Below, in pieces: positions 17,407-25,452 of a stretch of 50,659 bases of DNA (the stretch's first letter is position 1; every line of letters begins with the position of its first letter). Below the pieces are notes generated by a model that made no database searches, was not told where the DNA came from, and saw only the letters and a program-made list of their open reading frames with translations. Origin of the DNA: an uncultured Actinomycetes bacterium (GTDB lineage Bacteria; Actinomycetota; Actinomycetes; Nanopelagicales; Nanopelagicaceae); contig CALBFE010000025.1 of the NCBI GenBank assembly GCA_937888825.1, positions 1 to 50,659 of the forward strand. Direction: 5' to 3'. Both the position numbers and the translations under genes were made by a program.

Positions 17407-19083
17407 CTATTTGACCCTTAGTTCGCCAACTGCTCCAGCAGGAACAAGTGGTGTGTGCGGTGCAACTGCATTCAATCTTTTGTATGGCTGATCTTGAGCA
17501 GGTCGTGAATCTGCATCACCCTTGTTAGGCCAAAAAGATAGTGCACGTTCTGCCTGTGCAGTAATTGTTAGCGATGGATTCACACCTAGATTTGCCGTAA
17601 TTGTTGAACCATCAAGAATATGAAGCGTCGGATAGTTCCACACACGGTGATAGGGATCAATAACTCCTTGAGTATGATCACTTCCTATTACGCAGCCTCC
17701 AACAAAGTGAGCTGTAAATGGCGCATCTATAAGATCGCCAATATGTCCACCTGCTATTCCGCCATGCTTTTGTGCGATATGCCTGACCGCTTCATTTGCC
17801 GCTGGAATATATGTGGCATTGGGATGCTCTGGATCATTAGTTGATGTTAAGCGCCATCCAAAGATTGATTTCTTTCCACGAACAGAGACGGATGAGTCAA
17901 CATTTTGCATTGTCAGAGCAATTACTGTGCGCTCACTCCAGCGGCGCACATTCAAAATCTTGAGAAGTAGTTTTGGGTCTGCCACGAATTGCTTCCACCA
18001 TTGTTTGCGACGCTCTTGTGATGAGTGTCCATCGGTCATGATCGTCTGCAGCAAGCCCATTAAATTAGAGCCTTTGCCATATCGAACTGGCTCAATGTGG
18101 GTATTTTCATCAGGGAAAAACGATGAGGTAATAGCACTGCCATCGCTGTAGTCGATATCAGTATTTTGCATCAGGGCGCCAGTTAACGCTTCACTGTTAG
18201 TTCTAGATAAATCTCCCAAGCGATCAGAAAGTTCTGGCAACACCTTGCCATTCTTCATCTTATGAAGCAGTTTTTGTGTGTTAAATGTTCCAGCGGCAAC
18301 AATTACATCTTTGGCGAAAAATACTGAGCCTTTTGCGCCCAACCAGTCATCTGTTTTACGGGTTGAAATCTTCCACTCACCGCTAGGTAGTTTCTCTATT
18401 TTTGTAGCAGTGGTCATTGGGAAAACTTCTGCTCCAGCTTTTTCAGCCAAACCTAAGTAGTTTTTAGGCAAAGTATTTTTAGCATTATGTCGGCACCCAC
18501 TCATGCACGCACCACATTGCATACAACCATTGCGATCAGGTCCAACGCCACCAAAAAATGGATCTTTACTTGCAACACCTTTGCCTCCGCCAAAATAGAT
18601 TCCAAGCGGAGCCATCTTGAATGTGTGGCCAACACCCATTTCTTCTGCCGCCTCTTTCATGGCCTTGTCGCTGTTTGAAAAATAAGGGTTTTCTGTAACA
18701 CCCAACATGCGCCGAGCTTGGTCATACCAAGGTTCTAACTCTTCTTTCCAATTAGTAATTGCGGCCCATTGCTTATCAGTGAAGTATTTGTCTCCTGGTT
18801 GATACAAAGTGTTGGCATAAACCAATGAACCTCCACCAACACCAGCCCCAGCCAGCACCAAAACATCTGGCAACACATGAATGCGCTGAATACCGTAGAG
18901 GCCAACTTTTGGAGCGAAAAGGAATTTACTGATACGCCACGATGTTTTAGGGAAATCTTTATCTCGAAAGCGCTTTCCTGCCTCAAGTACGGCAATGCTA
19001 TAACCCTTTTCACGTAGGCGTAGTGCAGATACGGAGCCACCAAAGCCGGATCCAATTACTACAACATCAAATTTTTTCTTCAC
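17407..19083 (-). CDS. GMC-family FAD oxidoreductase (cholesterol-oxidase-like)
   Basis: A 558-residue flavoprotein. FAD motif VVVIGSGFGGSVSALRL lies at the N-terminus, then GAGVGGGSLVYANTLYQP, a cysteine-rich CMQCGACMSGCRHNAKNT segment, and the C-terminal GMC region LHILDGSTITANLGVNPSLTITAQAERAL. The pattern is that of the actinobacterial cholesterol-oxidase-like branch. The cysteine spacing seen there could hold a metal or iron-sulfur centre. The frame is open to an ATG at 19104, but the GTG at 19083, giving VKKKFDVVVIG and preceded by GGAAG, fits the family better. It overlaps the upstream gene by 17 bases. Oxidation of a sterol, hopanoid or other alcohol is inferred only. Confidence 0.85.
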   Translation of the reverse strand: MKKKFDVVVIGSGFGGSVSALRLREKGYSIAVLEAGKRFRDKDFPKTSWRISKFLFAPKVGLYGIQRIHVLPDVLVLAGAGVGGGSLVYANTLYQPGDKYFTDKQWAAITNWKEELEPWYDQARRMLGVTENPYFSNSDKAMKEAAEEMGVGHTFKMAPLGIYFGGGKGVASKDPFFGGVGPDRNGCMQCGACMSGCRHNAKNTLPKNYLGLAEKAGAEVFPMTTATKIEKLPSGEWKISTRKTDDWLGAKGSVFFAKDVIVAAGTFNTQKLLHKMKNGKVLPELSDRLGDLSRTNSEALTGALMQNTDIDYSDGSAITSSFFPDENTHIEPVRYGKGSNLMGLLQTIMTDGHSSQERRKQWWKQFVADPKLLLKILNVRRWSERTVIALTMQNVDSSVSVRGKKSIFGWRLTSTNDPEHPNATYIPAANEAVRHIAQKHGGIAGGHIGDLIDAPFTAHFVGGCVIGSDHTQGVIDPYHRVWNYPTLHILDGSTITANLGVNPSLTITAQAERALSFWPNKGDADSRPAQDQPYKRLNAVAPHTPLVPAGAVGELRVK

Positions 19084-20278
19084 GAATCTTCCATGTCGTT
19101 CCATAAGATTCGAGTGAATCTAAAAATGGTTTTGCATCAAACCATTCAGGACCAGCTACTCCTTCAGGCTTCCAAATTCCTTTGTGTATTAACTCCATAG
19201 CAATCACTGGATTAAGTGCGGTCTGCCAAACGACTGCTTGGTCGCCATATTCCTTCATTGACCACTCATTATCAATGACGTTATACATATAACAAGCGTA
19301 TGGCTTTCCATCTTTGTTTAGGCCCTTTACTAATGCACCTGCACAAGTTTTGCCTTTCATGCGCGAACCTAACGTTGCTGGATCCGGTAAAGAGGCAGCA
19401 AGCAAATCGCGAGGAGAAACTGAAATTCCCTGAACATCAACATTTTCTTTTCGATCCAAGCCAAGCATATGGATAGTTTTTAAAGTTGTAATGAATTGCG
19501 CACCGAGCCCATATTTAAAGTTAACTTTCTTGGCATCAACTTTTTGGGGAATTAAAACTACTTCTTCGTGTTCAACATTTACACATTCGACCGGACCGAT
19601 ACCTTCAGGAAAATCAAAAGTTTCAATCTCACTAAATGGCGCAGTAGTGAACCAACCACGTCCGTCCTCCCATACTAAAGGGGGATTTAAGCATTCTTCG
19701 ATAGTTGTCCAGATTGAGAATGATGGTGCAAATTCGTAACCTTCAACCGTTAAGTTAGATCCATCCAAAATTGTGATGGAATCAATGACAGAGAAAAGAT
19801 GATCTGAGGCATAACGAGCAAAGACATCACTCATTCCAGGCTCTATACCCATTCCAACCAGAGCATATATATCGCGCTCTTTCCAGTTCCAATCTCGAGC
19901 AAACTGTTCATCTCCTAGTTTTACGCCAGTCTCAGAGTTTGGGTAGTGAGGGTGCGGACGGGACAAAGACATCGCCATGTCAATATAATTAGTACTCTCA
20001 ATTTCGCATGCTAAAAAAATCGGCATAACAAAACGGGGATCAACAGCGTTGACTACAACGTCTGGTTTTACTTTACGGATAAGTGCTCGAATATCTTCAA
20101 GCTCGGCAGCATTAACTTCTGCCGCAGCAAATCTAGAATCCTTGACGCGCACGACAGCCTCTTCAGCACGCGAGAGAGTGCGATCGGCAATAACAAGTGA
20201 AGAGATAAATGACTTACGAGATGCGATGTTGACAATAGCTCTGCCAACGCCACCCGCGCCTATTACTAGCGCCTTCAT
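19067..20278 (-). CDS. Saccharopine-dehydrogenase-like NAD(P)-dependent enzyme
   Basis: A 403-residue protein with an N-terminal Rossmann motif, KALVIGAGGVGRA, and the saccharopine/carboxynorspermidine dehydrogenase layout: VVVNAVDPRF, the YIDMAMS loop, GMGIEPGMSDVFARYA, and a C-terminal domain ending in QTALNPVIAMELI. Members include lysine-pathway saccharopine reductases and carboxynorspermidine synthases; which reaction applies cannot be told here. The frame extends to 20305, but the ATG at 20278 places the nucleotide-binding motif at the N-terminus as in relatives. The ribosome binding site is weak, so the start is uncertain. It heads an operon with the GMC and SDR genes. Confidence 0.85.
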   Translation of the reverse strand: MKALVIGAGGVGRAIVNIASRKSFISSLVIADRTLSRAEEAVVRVKDSRFAAAEVNAAELEDIRALIRKVKPDVVVNAVDPRFVMPIFLACEIESTNYIDMAMSLSRPHPHYPNSETGVKLGDEQFARDWNWKERDIYALVGMGIEPGMSDVFARYASDHLFSVIDSITILDGSNLTVEGYEFAPSFSIWTTIEECLNPPLVWEDGRGWFTTAPFSEIETFDFPEGIGPVECVNVEHEEVVLIPQKVDAKKVNFKYGLGAQFITTLKTIHMLGLDRKENVDVQGISVSPRDLLAASLPDPATLGSRMKGKTCAGALVKGLNKDGKPYACYMYNVIDNEWSMKEYGDQAVVWQTALNPVIAMELIHKGIWKPEGVAGPEWFDAKPFLDSLESYGTTWKIREEKI

Positions 20279-20375
20279 TGCTGGCCCCACATGAGGAAAT
20301 AGCATCCTTTTCGATTGTTTTTATCAGTCTAGCCTTGCCATTAATTCATGACAAGATTGCCCCGGCACAATCTAA

Positions 20376-20448
20376 GTCCCCGTAGCTCAGTGGATAGAGC
20401 AACCGCCTCCTAAGCGGTAGGTCGCAGGTTCAACTCCCGCCGGGGACA
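20376..20448 (+). tRNA. tRNA-Arg (anticodon CCT)
   Basis: A 73-base cloverleaf: acceptor GTCCCCG/CGGGGAC with discriminator A, D-arm GCTC/GAGC, anticodon stem ACCGC/GCGGT around loop CTCCTAA (anticodon CCT, reading AGG), T-loop TTCAACT. The T stem GCAGG/CCCGC has an A-C mismatch at its middle pair (51:63). CCA is not encoded; ACT follows. Confidence 0.95.
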
Positions 20449-20459
20449 CTTACTGTGAA

Positions 20460-22568
20460 TTAATGTTTAAGAGTGAATTTTTGCATCCACTTAGGTGCCC
20501 ACCAGTTACGCTCACCAAATAAACGCATGAGCGCTGGAACAAGAAGTGCGCGCACGATTGTTGCATCCAGAATAACTGCAAGTGAAACACCAAAGCCCAA
20601 CATCTTGATTGATGTAACACCACTTGTTATAAAAGCTGCGAACACAACAGCGAGCAGTAGCGCCGCTGCAGTAATGATTCGAGCAGATCGTTGCAAACCA
20701 ACGGCAACAGATTCAACGTTGCTCTTACCGCTCAAATGCTCTTCGCGGATACGTGAGAGTAAAAATAGTTCGTAGTCCATTGAAAGTCCGAAGACAACCA
20801 CTGCTACCAAAATCACTGAACCGGTATCTAATGTCCCAGTCACAGTGAAATCACCTACTAGCCACTTCAAGTGACCATCGATAAATATCCACGTAATTGC
20901 ACCAAGGGTTGCAACCAATGAAAGCCCATTTAGTATCACTGCTTTAATCGGCAAGATGATTGAACCGGTAAAGATGAAGATAAGAATCAATACAGTAAGT
21001 GCAATCCAGCCCAAAGCCAATGGCAATGTTCGAGCGATTCCGTCCTGCGAGTCAGTGAAATCAGCAGCAGCTCCACCGATGAGCGTGCCAGCAGGTTTGT
21101 CTAGATTTCGAATATCGTGAATAACCTTCATTGAATCAGTACTCCGAGATGGCACAGAGGAAATTACCTGAACTCGAATATCTTGCCCATAAACCTCAAT
21201 TGCGCCAACACGGACGATGCCGCCAATGCCTTTAACCTTTTCCAAGAAAGCAGTAATTTCACTTTCGCGTCCAACACCCTTTGGTACAACAACTTCAATT
21301 GGGCTACCAATTAATCCGTCAAAGCGGGTATCAACTACTTCAGCTGCAAAAGCAGCTGGATTTGATGCAGGTAGAACTCTTGAATCGACTTGGGCAAATG
21401 AAATATTAGTAACAGGTGCAGCCAATATTCCTAATACAACTAAGCAAGCAAGAACAACTGGGACCGGACGCTGCATAACGTTGCGTGCAGTGTGTGCCCA
21501 GCGACCATCTTCCTTAGGAGTAATTGCGCTCTTTCGTACAACACCCTTATCAACCTTTTCACCCAGCACAGCTAGTAGTGCTGGCAGAGCAATTACTGCA
21601 CCAATCACGGCAAAGGTGATTACAGCAACACCTGCGTAACCAAAGGATTTCAAGAACTCAAGTGGGAAGAAGAGCAGTGATGCCATGGTGACAAAAACAG
21701 TGAGGCCTGAGTAGAAAACTGTCTTACCCGCTGTAGCAACTGTTGTGACTACGGATTCTTCAACACTATGGCCGTTATGAAGTTCTTCGCGGAATCGATT
21801 CACCATCAGCAGCGCATAGTCGATGCCCAGTCCCAGCCCAAGGCCAGTAATGAGATTGAGGGCGAAAACGCTGACGTTAGTGAAAAGAGTCAACAGGTAA
21901 ATTATGAAGAAAGATCCAAGGATTGCTGTTACACCGACAAATAGTGGTGTGGCTGATGCGACGAGTGCTCCGAAAACAAAGACCAGTAGCAGGAATGTAA
22001 GGGGAATAGCAATTGACTCAGCAAGAATCAAATCCTTTTCAATTTTGTGATTGATTGCATATGTAATGACGCCAGCACCAGATGCGTAGACATGAACATT
22101 CTTGTACTTGCCATCAAACTCTTCTTGTAATGATGCCCCTAATGAACCAAGAGCATCCCAATCAAAAGCATCAAGATCTGAATACACCAAGATAAAGCCT
22201 GCTTTTCCATCTTTAGACTTCATAGTCGGTGATCCACCAGTTGACCAGTAGGAGTAAGTTTTCGAGACTCCCTTATGGGCTTGAATCTTCTTTTCAATTT
22301 CAGTTGCAGTTGTGGCAACTGCCAGATCATCGATTGTTGAGCTAGCAGAGTCCACAACCATCACTGCAACTGGTTCTTCGGCACCAAATACATCTATGAC
22401 ATATTCAGCAGCTTTTGCAGATTCACTATTAAGGTCTGAGTAACCGCCCGAATCTAAGCGGCCAAAGGATAGTGATCCGACTGCGCCAGCAATGATTGTT
22501 GTGATTACAAAGCTTAAAAGGACCAGCTTGCTGCGCTTAACAATGAACTTTCCAAGCTTCTCAAACAC
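20460..22568 (-). CDS. MMPL-family RND transporter
   Basis: A 702-residue membrane protein of the MMPL (mycobacterial membrane protein large) group. Two repeats are visible, each with one N-terminal span, a large extracytoplasmic loop and a five-to-six-span bundle. The signature segments GLGLGIDYALLMVNRFREE in the first half and VFGLSMDYELFLLSRIREEH in the second carry the acidic/tyrosine residues of the proton relay. MMPL proteins export lipids or hydrophobic compounds. The start is GTG with AAGGAG 8 bases upstream. The divergent 38-residue gene starts 32 bases away. Confidence 0.93.
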   Translation of the reverse strand: MFEKLGKFIVKRSKLVLLSFVITTIIAGAVGSLSFGRLDSGGYSDLNSESAKAAEYVIDVFGAEEPVAVMVVDSASSTIDDLAVATTATEIEKKIQAHKGVSKTYSYWSTGGSPTMKSKDGKAGFILVYSDLDAFDWDALGSLGASLQEEFDGKYKNVHVYASGAGVITYAINHKIEKDLILAESIAIPLTFLLLVFVFGALVASATPLFVGVTAILGSFFIIYLLTLFTNVSVFALNLITGLGLGLGIDYALLMVNRFREELHNGHSVEESVVTTVATAGKTVFYSGLTVFVTMASLLFFPLEFLKSFGYAGVAVITFAVIGAVIALPALLAVLGEKVDKGVVRKSAITPKEDGRWAHTARNVMQRPVPVVLACLVVLGILAAPVTNISFAQVDSRVLPASNPAAFAAEVVDTRFDGLIGSPIEVVVPKGVGRESEITAFLEKVKGIGGIVRVGAIEVYGQDIRVQVISSVPSRSTDSMKVIHDIRNLDKPAGTLIGGAAADFTDSQDGIARTLPLALGWIALTVLILIFIFTGSIILPIKAVILNGLSLVATLGAITWIFIDGHLKWLVGDFTVTGTLDTGSVILVAVVVFGLSMDYELFLLSRIREEHLSGKSNVESVAVGLQRSARIITAAALLLAVVFAAFITSGVTSIKMLGFGVSLAVILDATIVRALLVPALMRLFGERNWWAPKWMQKFTLKH

Positions 22569-22587
22569 GCTTCTTACTCCTTAGATG

Positions 22588-22593
22588 TAGACT
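22588..22593 (+). promoter_or_regulatory. Leaderless-type -10 element (TAGACT) for the 38-residue gene
   Basis: TAGACT ends 7 bases before the ATG at 22601. The plus strand has no ribosome binding site here, in contrast to the AAGGAG of the divergent MMPL gene nearby. Confidence 0.5.
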
Positions 22594-22600
22594 TAAAACT

Positions 22601-22717
22601 ATGAGTGATCTCTTTCCTAACGTGACATCAGATGAGATCGATCCTGAAGCCGCGGCCGAGCAATTACGTCGTGAAGAAGAAATTAAGTCTGATAAGCCGC
22701 CCCATCACCAGGATTAA
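22601..22717 (+). CDS. Putative 38-residue acidic protein
   Basis: A short frame reading MSDLFPNVTSDEIDPEAAAE, then QLRREEEIKSDKPPHHQD. Composition is soluble, charged and helix-prone in the middle (EAAAEQLRREEEI), with a Pro-Pro-His-His end. Support comes from the leaderless-type TAGACT exactly 7 bases before the ATG and from its fit in an otherwise empty 145-base gap between MMPL and FmdB. Its TAA overlaps the FmdB stop on the other strand by 4 bases. I do not recognise the family. Confidence 0.5.
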   Translation: MSDLFPNVTSDEIDPEAAAEQLRREEEIKSDKPPHHQD

Positions 22718-22962
22718 TCTGCCTTAGCTGCTGGAGTTGGCGCAGCCGCAGGAGTTGTTTTAGCGGGCTCACTTGCAGTTGTCTTTTTTACTGAATCAGT
22801 TTTATAAAATCCAGAGCCTTTAAACACAACACCTACGGCGCTATAGACCTTGCGGATTTCACCCTTGCATTGCGGGCACTCTGTCAGTGAAGTATCGCTA
22901 AAGGATTGGAAAGCTTCAAATTCGTGCTCGCAAGCGTTACATGCGTATTGGTATGTAGGCAC
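22714..22962 (-). CDS. FmdB-family zinc ribbon protein
   Basis: An 82-residue protein with the FmdB/CxxC regulatory zinc ribbon: MPTYQYACNACEHEFE, then LTECPQCKGEIRKVYSAVGVVFKGSGFYKTD. The two CxxC pairs bind zinc. The last 25 residues are a low-complexity Ala/Pro/Thr tail, common in the actinobacterial members. It starts at GTG with GGAG 5 bases upstream. In mycobacteria this gene lies beside the 5-formyl-THF cyclo-ligase gene (from memory, Rv0991c-Rv0992c); here about 3.6 kb separate them. Confidence 0.9.
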   Translation of the reverse strand: MPTYQYACNACEHEFEAFQSFSDTSLTECPQCKGEIRKVYSAVGVVFKGSGFYKTDSVKKTTASEPAKTTPAAAPTPAAKAD

Positions 22963-23077
22963 TAGCGCTCCAATCTTTGAATATGGCCGTATTCCAACCC
23001 TTTAGGGGGTAGAAGCTAAGTCTAAAGAAGTGAGACGATTGGCGCGAATTCAAGTCCAAGATGTGAAGGAGATCTAA

Positions 23078-23608
23078 GTGAAAATCACTCGAGCCCGAGA
23101 ATTCTTGGCAGCTATTGCCCTCCTGGGCTTTCTGGGTATCTCAACAGCTGGTGCAAACTCACTTATTAATACATCTCCAATAAGTGGATCCACAGTCACT
23201 ACAGCTCCTATGTCAGTAACTCTCACTACTCAAGTTGCATTGCTTCCTGATGCAAATGAAATAGTAGTTACAGATCCAGCTGGAGTTCGCGTTGATGATG
23301 GGACTCTAACAATGACTGACCTTTCAGCAACTATTGGTTTGAAGCCACTTGTTGATTCTGGAATTTACAGAGTTTCATACACTTTGTATTCAGAAGGTGA
23401 TGCACCGCTGGAAGGTTCATTCACTTTTAATTTCTCTGCACCAACTGTGATTTCACCTAACGAAGCATCACCCACTCCAACAGAATCGCAAACACCTGCA
23501 AGTAGTAGTTGGGGAACAAGTGTATTTATTATTTTTCTTTTGATTATGGCTTTCTTTGTCTTTATCGCACTCGCGCTCTATGCACGAAAACTCTTTAGGG
23601 AACGATGA
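23078..23608 (+). CDS. CopC-domain membrane-anchored protein lacking copper-binding histidines
   Basis: A 176-residue protein: signal peptide ending near STAGA, a CopC/YobA beta-sandwich domain (about 27-120), a Ser/Thr/Pro linker (SPTPTESQTPASSS) and one C-terminal membrane span with a basic tail (ARKLFRER). CopC proteins usually begin the mature chain with histidine and carry a second histidine in a DGHP-like loop. Here these positions read NSLINTSP and EGDAPLEG, so both expected copper ligands are missing. It starts at GTG with GAAGGAG 5-6 bases upstream. It overlaps the CopD-CtaG gene by 4 bases. Confidence 0.85.
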   Translation: MKITRAREFLAAIALLGFLGISTAGANSLINTSPISGSTVTTAPMSVTLTTQVALLPDANEIVVTDPAGVRVDDGTLTMTDLSATIGLKPLVDSGIYRVSYTLYSEGDAPLEGSFTFNFSAPTVISPNEASPTPTESQTPASSSWGTSVFIIFLLIMAFFVFIALALYARKLFRER

Positions 23609-25452
23609 TCGCTTTAAGTACAGTTTTCAAATATCTATCTCTTATAGGAAGTTTTACAGTAGTCGGAACCTTATTGGCAATGGGCTTTTTACTTCTTGAT
23701 TCCCATGGAAAACTATCAACTTCGGCGCAAAAGCTTCGCACGATGTTATGGATTTCAGGGCTCACCTGGTTTATCGGAAGTGTTGGAACAATTCTCTTTA
23801 CGTTGGCAACCATTCTGGATCAACCATTATCAGTTGCCTTAGATCCCACAGTCCTACGCTCTTTTATTATGCAAATAACTTTAGGTCAGTACCTACTGTT
23901 TCAATCCCTTGTCGCTTTATTCATCACCTTCGCATCAATTCGCGTCAATAAGGTTCTGACAGTTATCGTCCTTCTTATCCTTACCCTCATTGGTTTAGCC
24001 GCACCGATATTTCAGAGCCATTCAGCTTCAAGTGGCTCACATGCATTAGCTATTGGTTCTTTAGTCATCCATGTAGTTGCGCTATCTCTCTGGGTGGGTG
24101 GGGTTATAACTCTTGCAATATTGGACCCTGACGATAGACCGATTGCAGTGCCGCGCTTTAGCGAATTGGCGTTATGGGCTGCTATTGCAGTCGTCATGAG
24201 TGGAACTGTAAATGCTTGGGCTCGTTTGGATTTCAAAGAGGCTTGGAACAGTGCATATGCATGGGTGGTAATTGGGAAAGTTGCTCTAACGATTTCTTTA
24301 ATAGCTATTGCGTATTTGCATCGCAAGAATTTAGCCCTTCGTAGCTCAATTGATTGGAAAGGCTTTGCGCGATTAATTTTTGCAGAAAGCTTGATCATGG
24401 TTGTCACAGTTGCAATGGGTGCATGGCTGTCTTCGAATCAAGCTCCATCAAGACCAGAGCTAGCGAAGTTTGATCCTGCATTAGCGATTGCAGGAATTTC
24501 TACGCCACCGGGACCAACGTGGAGCCGAATCCTGTTTAGTTATGAACCAGATGCGCTGATGATTGGAATCTTGGTTACAGCCGTAGCTCTCTATATTAAA
24601 GGCGTTGTTGTTCTTACAAAGCGTGGCGATAAGTGGCCAGTAGGTCGCACAATTTCTTTTGCACTCGGAATTTCAGCAATAGATTTTGCAACTAGTGGCG
24701 GCCTTGGCTTGTATGCGAACTTTGCTTTTTCATATCACATGGTTGCGCACATGGTTCTTGGAATGATTGCACCTATTGGAATTGTGCTTGGTGCACCAAT
24801 CACGTTAGCGCTTCGCACTTTGCCACAAGGTAGAAATAGTGATGAGCGCGGTGTGAGAGGCTCACTACTAGCTGCGCTGCATTCTAAATTAGCTGTTTTT
24901 TTTACCAACCCAATAGTGGCGTTAGCTTTCTTTGACGGCTCACTCTTTGCCCTCTACTTCACAGATCTATTTGGTTCAATGATGCAATCGCATGTGGGCC
25001 ACTTGTTGATGAATATTCACTTCCTACTTGCTGGAATCCTTTTCTTCCATGTTGTTATTGGAATCGATCCAAACCCTCGCAGAGTTCCACATTTAGTGCG
25101 CATCGTTATTATCTTTGCTGCAATGAGTATTCATGCATTCTTCTCAGTAGCACTAATGTCTACTACGACTTTAATTGACGGCGGTTACTTCGGTTCCCTT
25201 AAATCACCATGGCTTGTTGATCTACTTGCCGATCAGCGCATGGGCGGCTCATTAGGTTGGGCGATGGGCGAGATCCCGATACTTCTAGCCCTGGTTGCTA
25301 CCTTCATTAGTTGGGTTAAGGATGACTCACGTGAAGCTACAAGAATTGATAAGAATTCCGCACGATCTGCAGCCATGGGGCAACCAGATGAGTTGGCTAC
25401 CTATAACAAGTATTTGCAAGATTTAGCACAACGCGATAGAAATGAGCCCTAA
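23605..25452 (+). CDS. CopD-CtaG fusion: copper resistance/cytochrome c oxidase assembly membrane protein
   Basis: A 615-residue polytopic protein combining two families, as is common in Actinobacteria. Residues 1-300 form the CopD-like half, with HSASSGSHALAIGSLVIHVVALSLWVGG carrying the conserved histidines and WVGG. Residues 330-560 form the CtaG (caa3-type oxidase assembly) half, with YANFAFSYHMVAHMVLGMIAPIG, SHVGHLLMNIHFLLAG and MSIHAFFSVALM. The role is copper delivery across the membrane to cytochrome oxidase. ATG overlaps the upstream TGA (ATGA). The histidines needed for metal handling are retained here, unlike in the CopC-like partner. Confidence 0.92.
   Translation: MIALSTVFKYLSLIGSFTVVGTLLAMGFLLLDSHGKLSTSAQKLRTMLWISGLTWFIGSVGTILFTLATILDQPLSVALDPTVLRSFIMQITLGQYLLFQSLVALFITFASIRVNKVLTVIVLLILTLIGLAAPIFQSHSASSGSHALAIGSLVIHVVALSLWVGGVITLAILDPDDRPIAVPRFSELALWAAIAVVMSGTVNAWARLDFKEAWNSAYAWVVIGKVALTISLIAIAYLHRKNLALRSSIDWKGFARLIFAESLIMVVTVAMGAWLSSNQAPSRPELAKFDPALAIAGISTPPGPTWSRILFSYEPDALMIGILVTAVALYIKGVVVLTKRGDKWPVGRTISFALGISAIDFATSGGLGLYANFAFSYHMVAHMVLGMIAPIGIVLGAPITLALRTLPQGRNSDERGVRGSLLAALHSKLAVFFTNPIVALAFFDGSLFALYFTDLFGSMMQSHVGHLLMNIHFLLAGILFFHVVIGIDPNPRRVPHLVRIVIIFAAMSIHAFFSVALMSTTTLIDGGYFGSLKSPWLVDLLADQRMGGSLGWAMGEIPILLALVATFISWVKDDSREATRIDKNSARSAAMGQPDELATYNKYLQDLAQRDRNEP

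Noticed and set aside
19084-19104. ATG at 19104 as start of the GMC oxidoreductase
   Set aside because: It adds seven residues unlike relatives and lies deeper in the upstream gene; the GTG at 19083 has a GGAAG before it and starts the typical KKKFDVVVIG.
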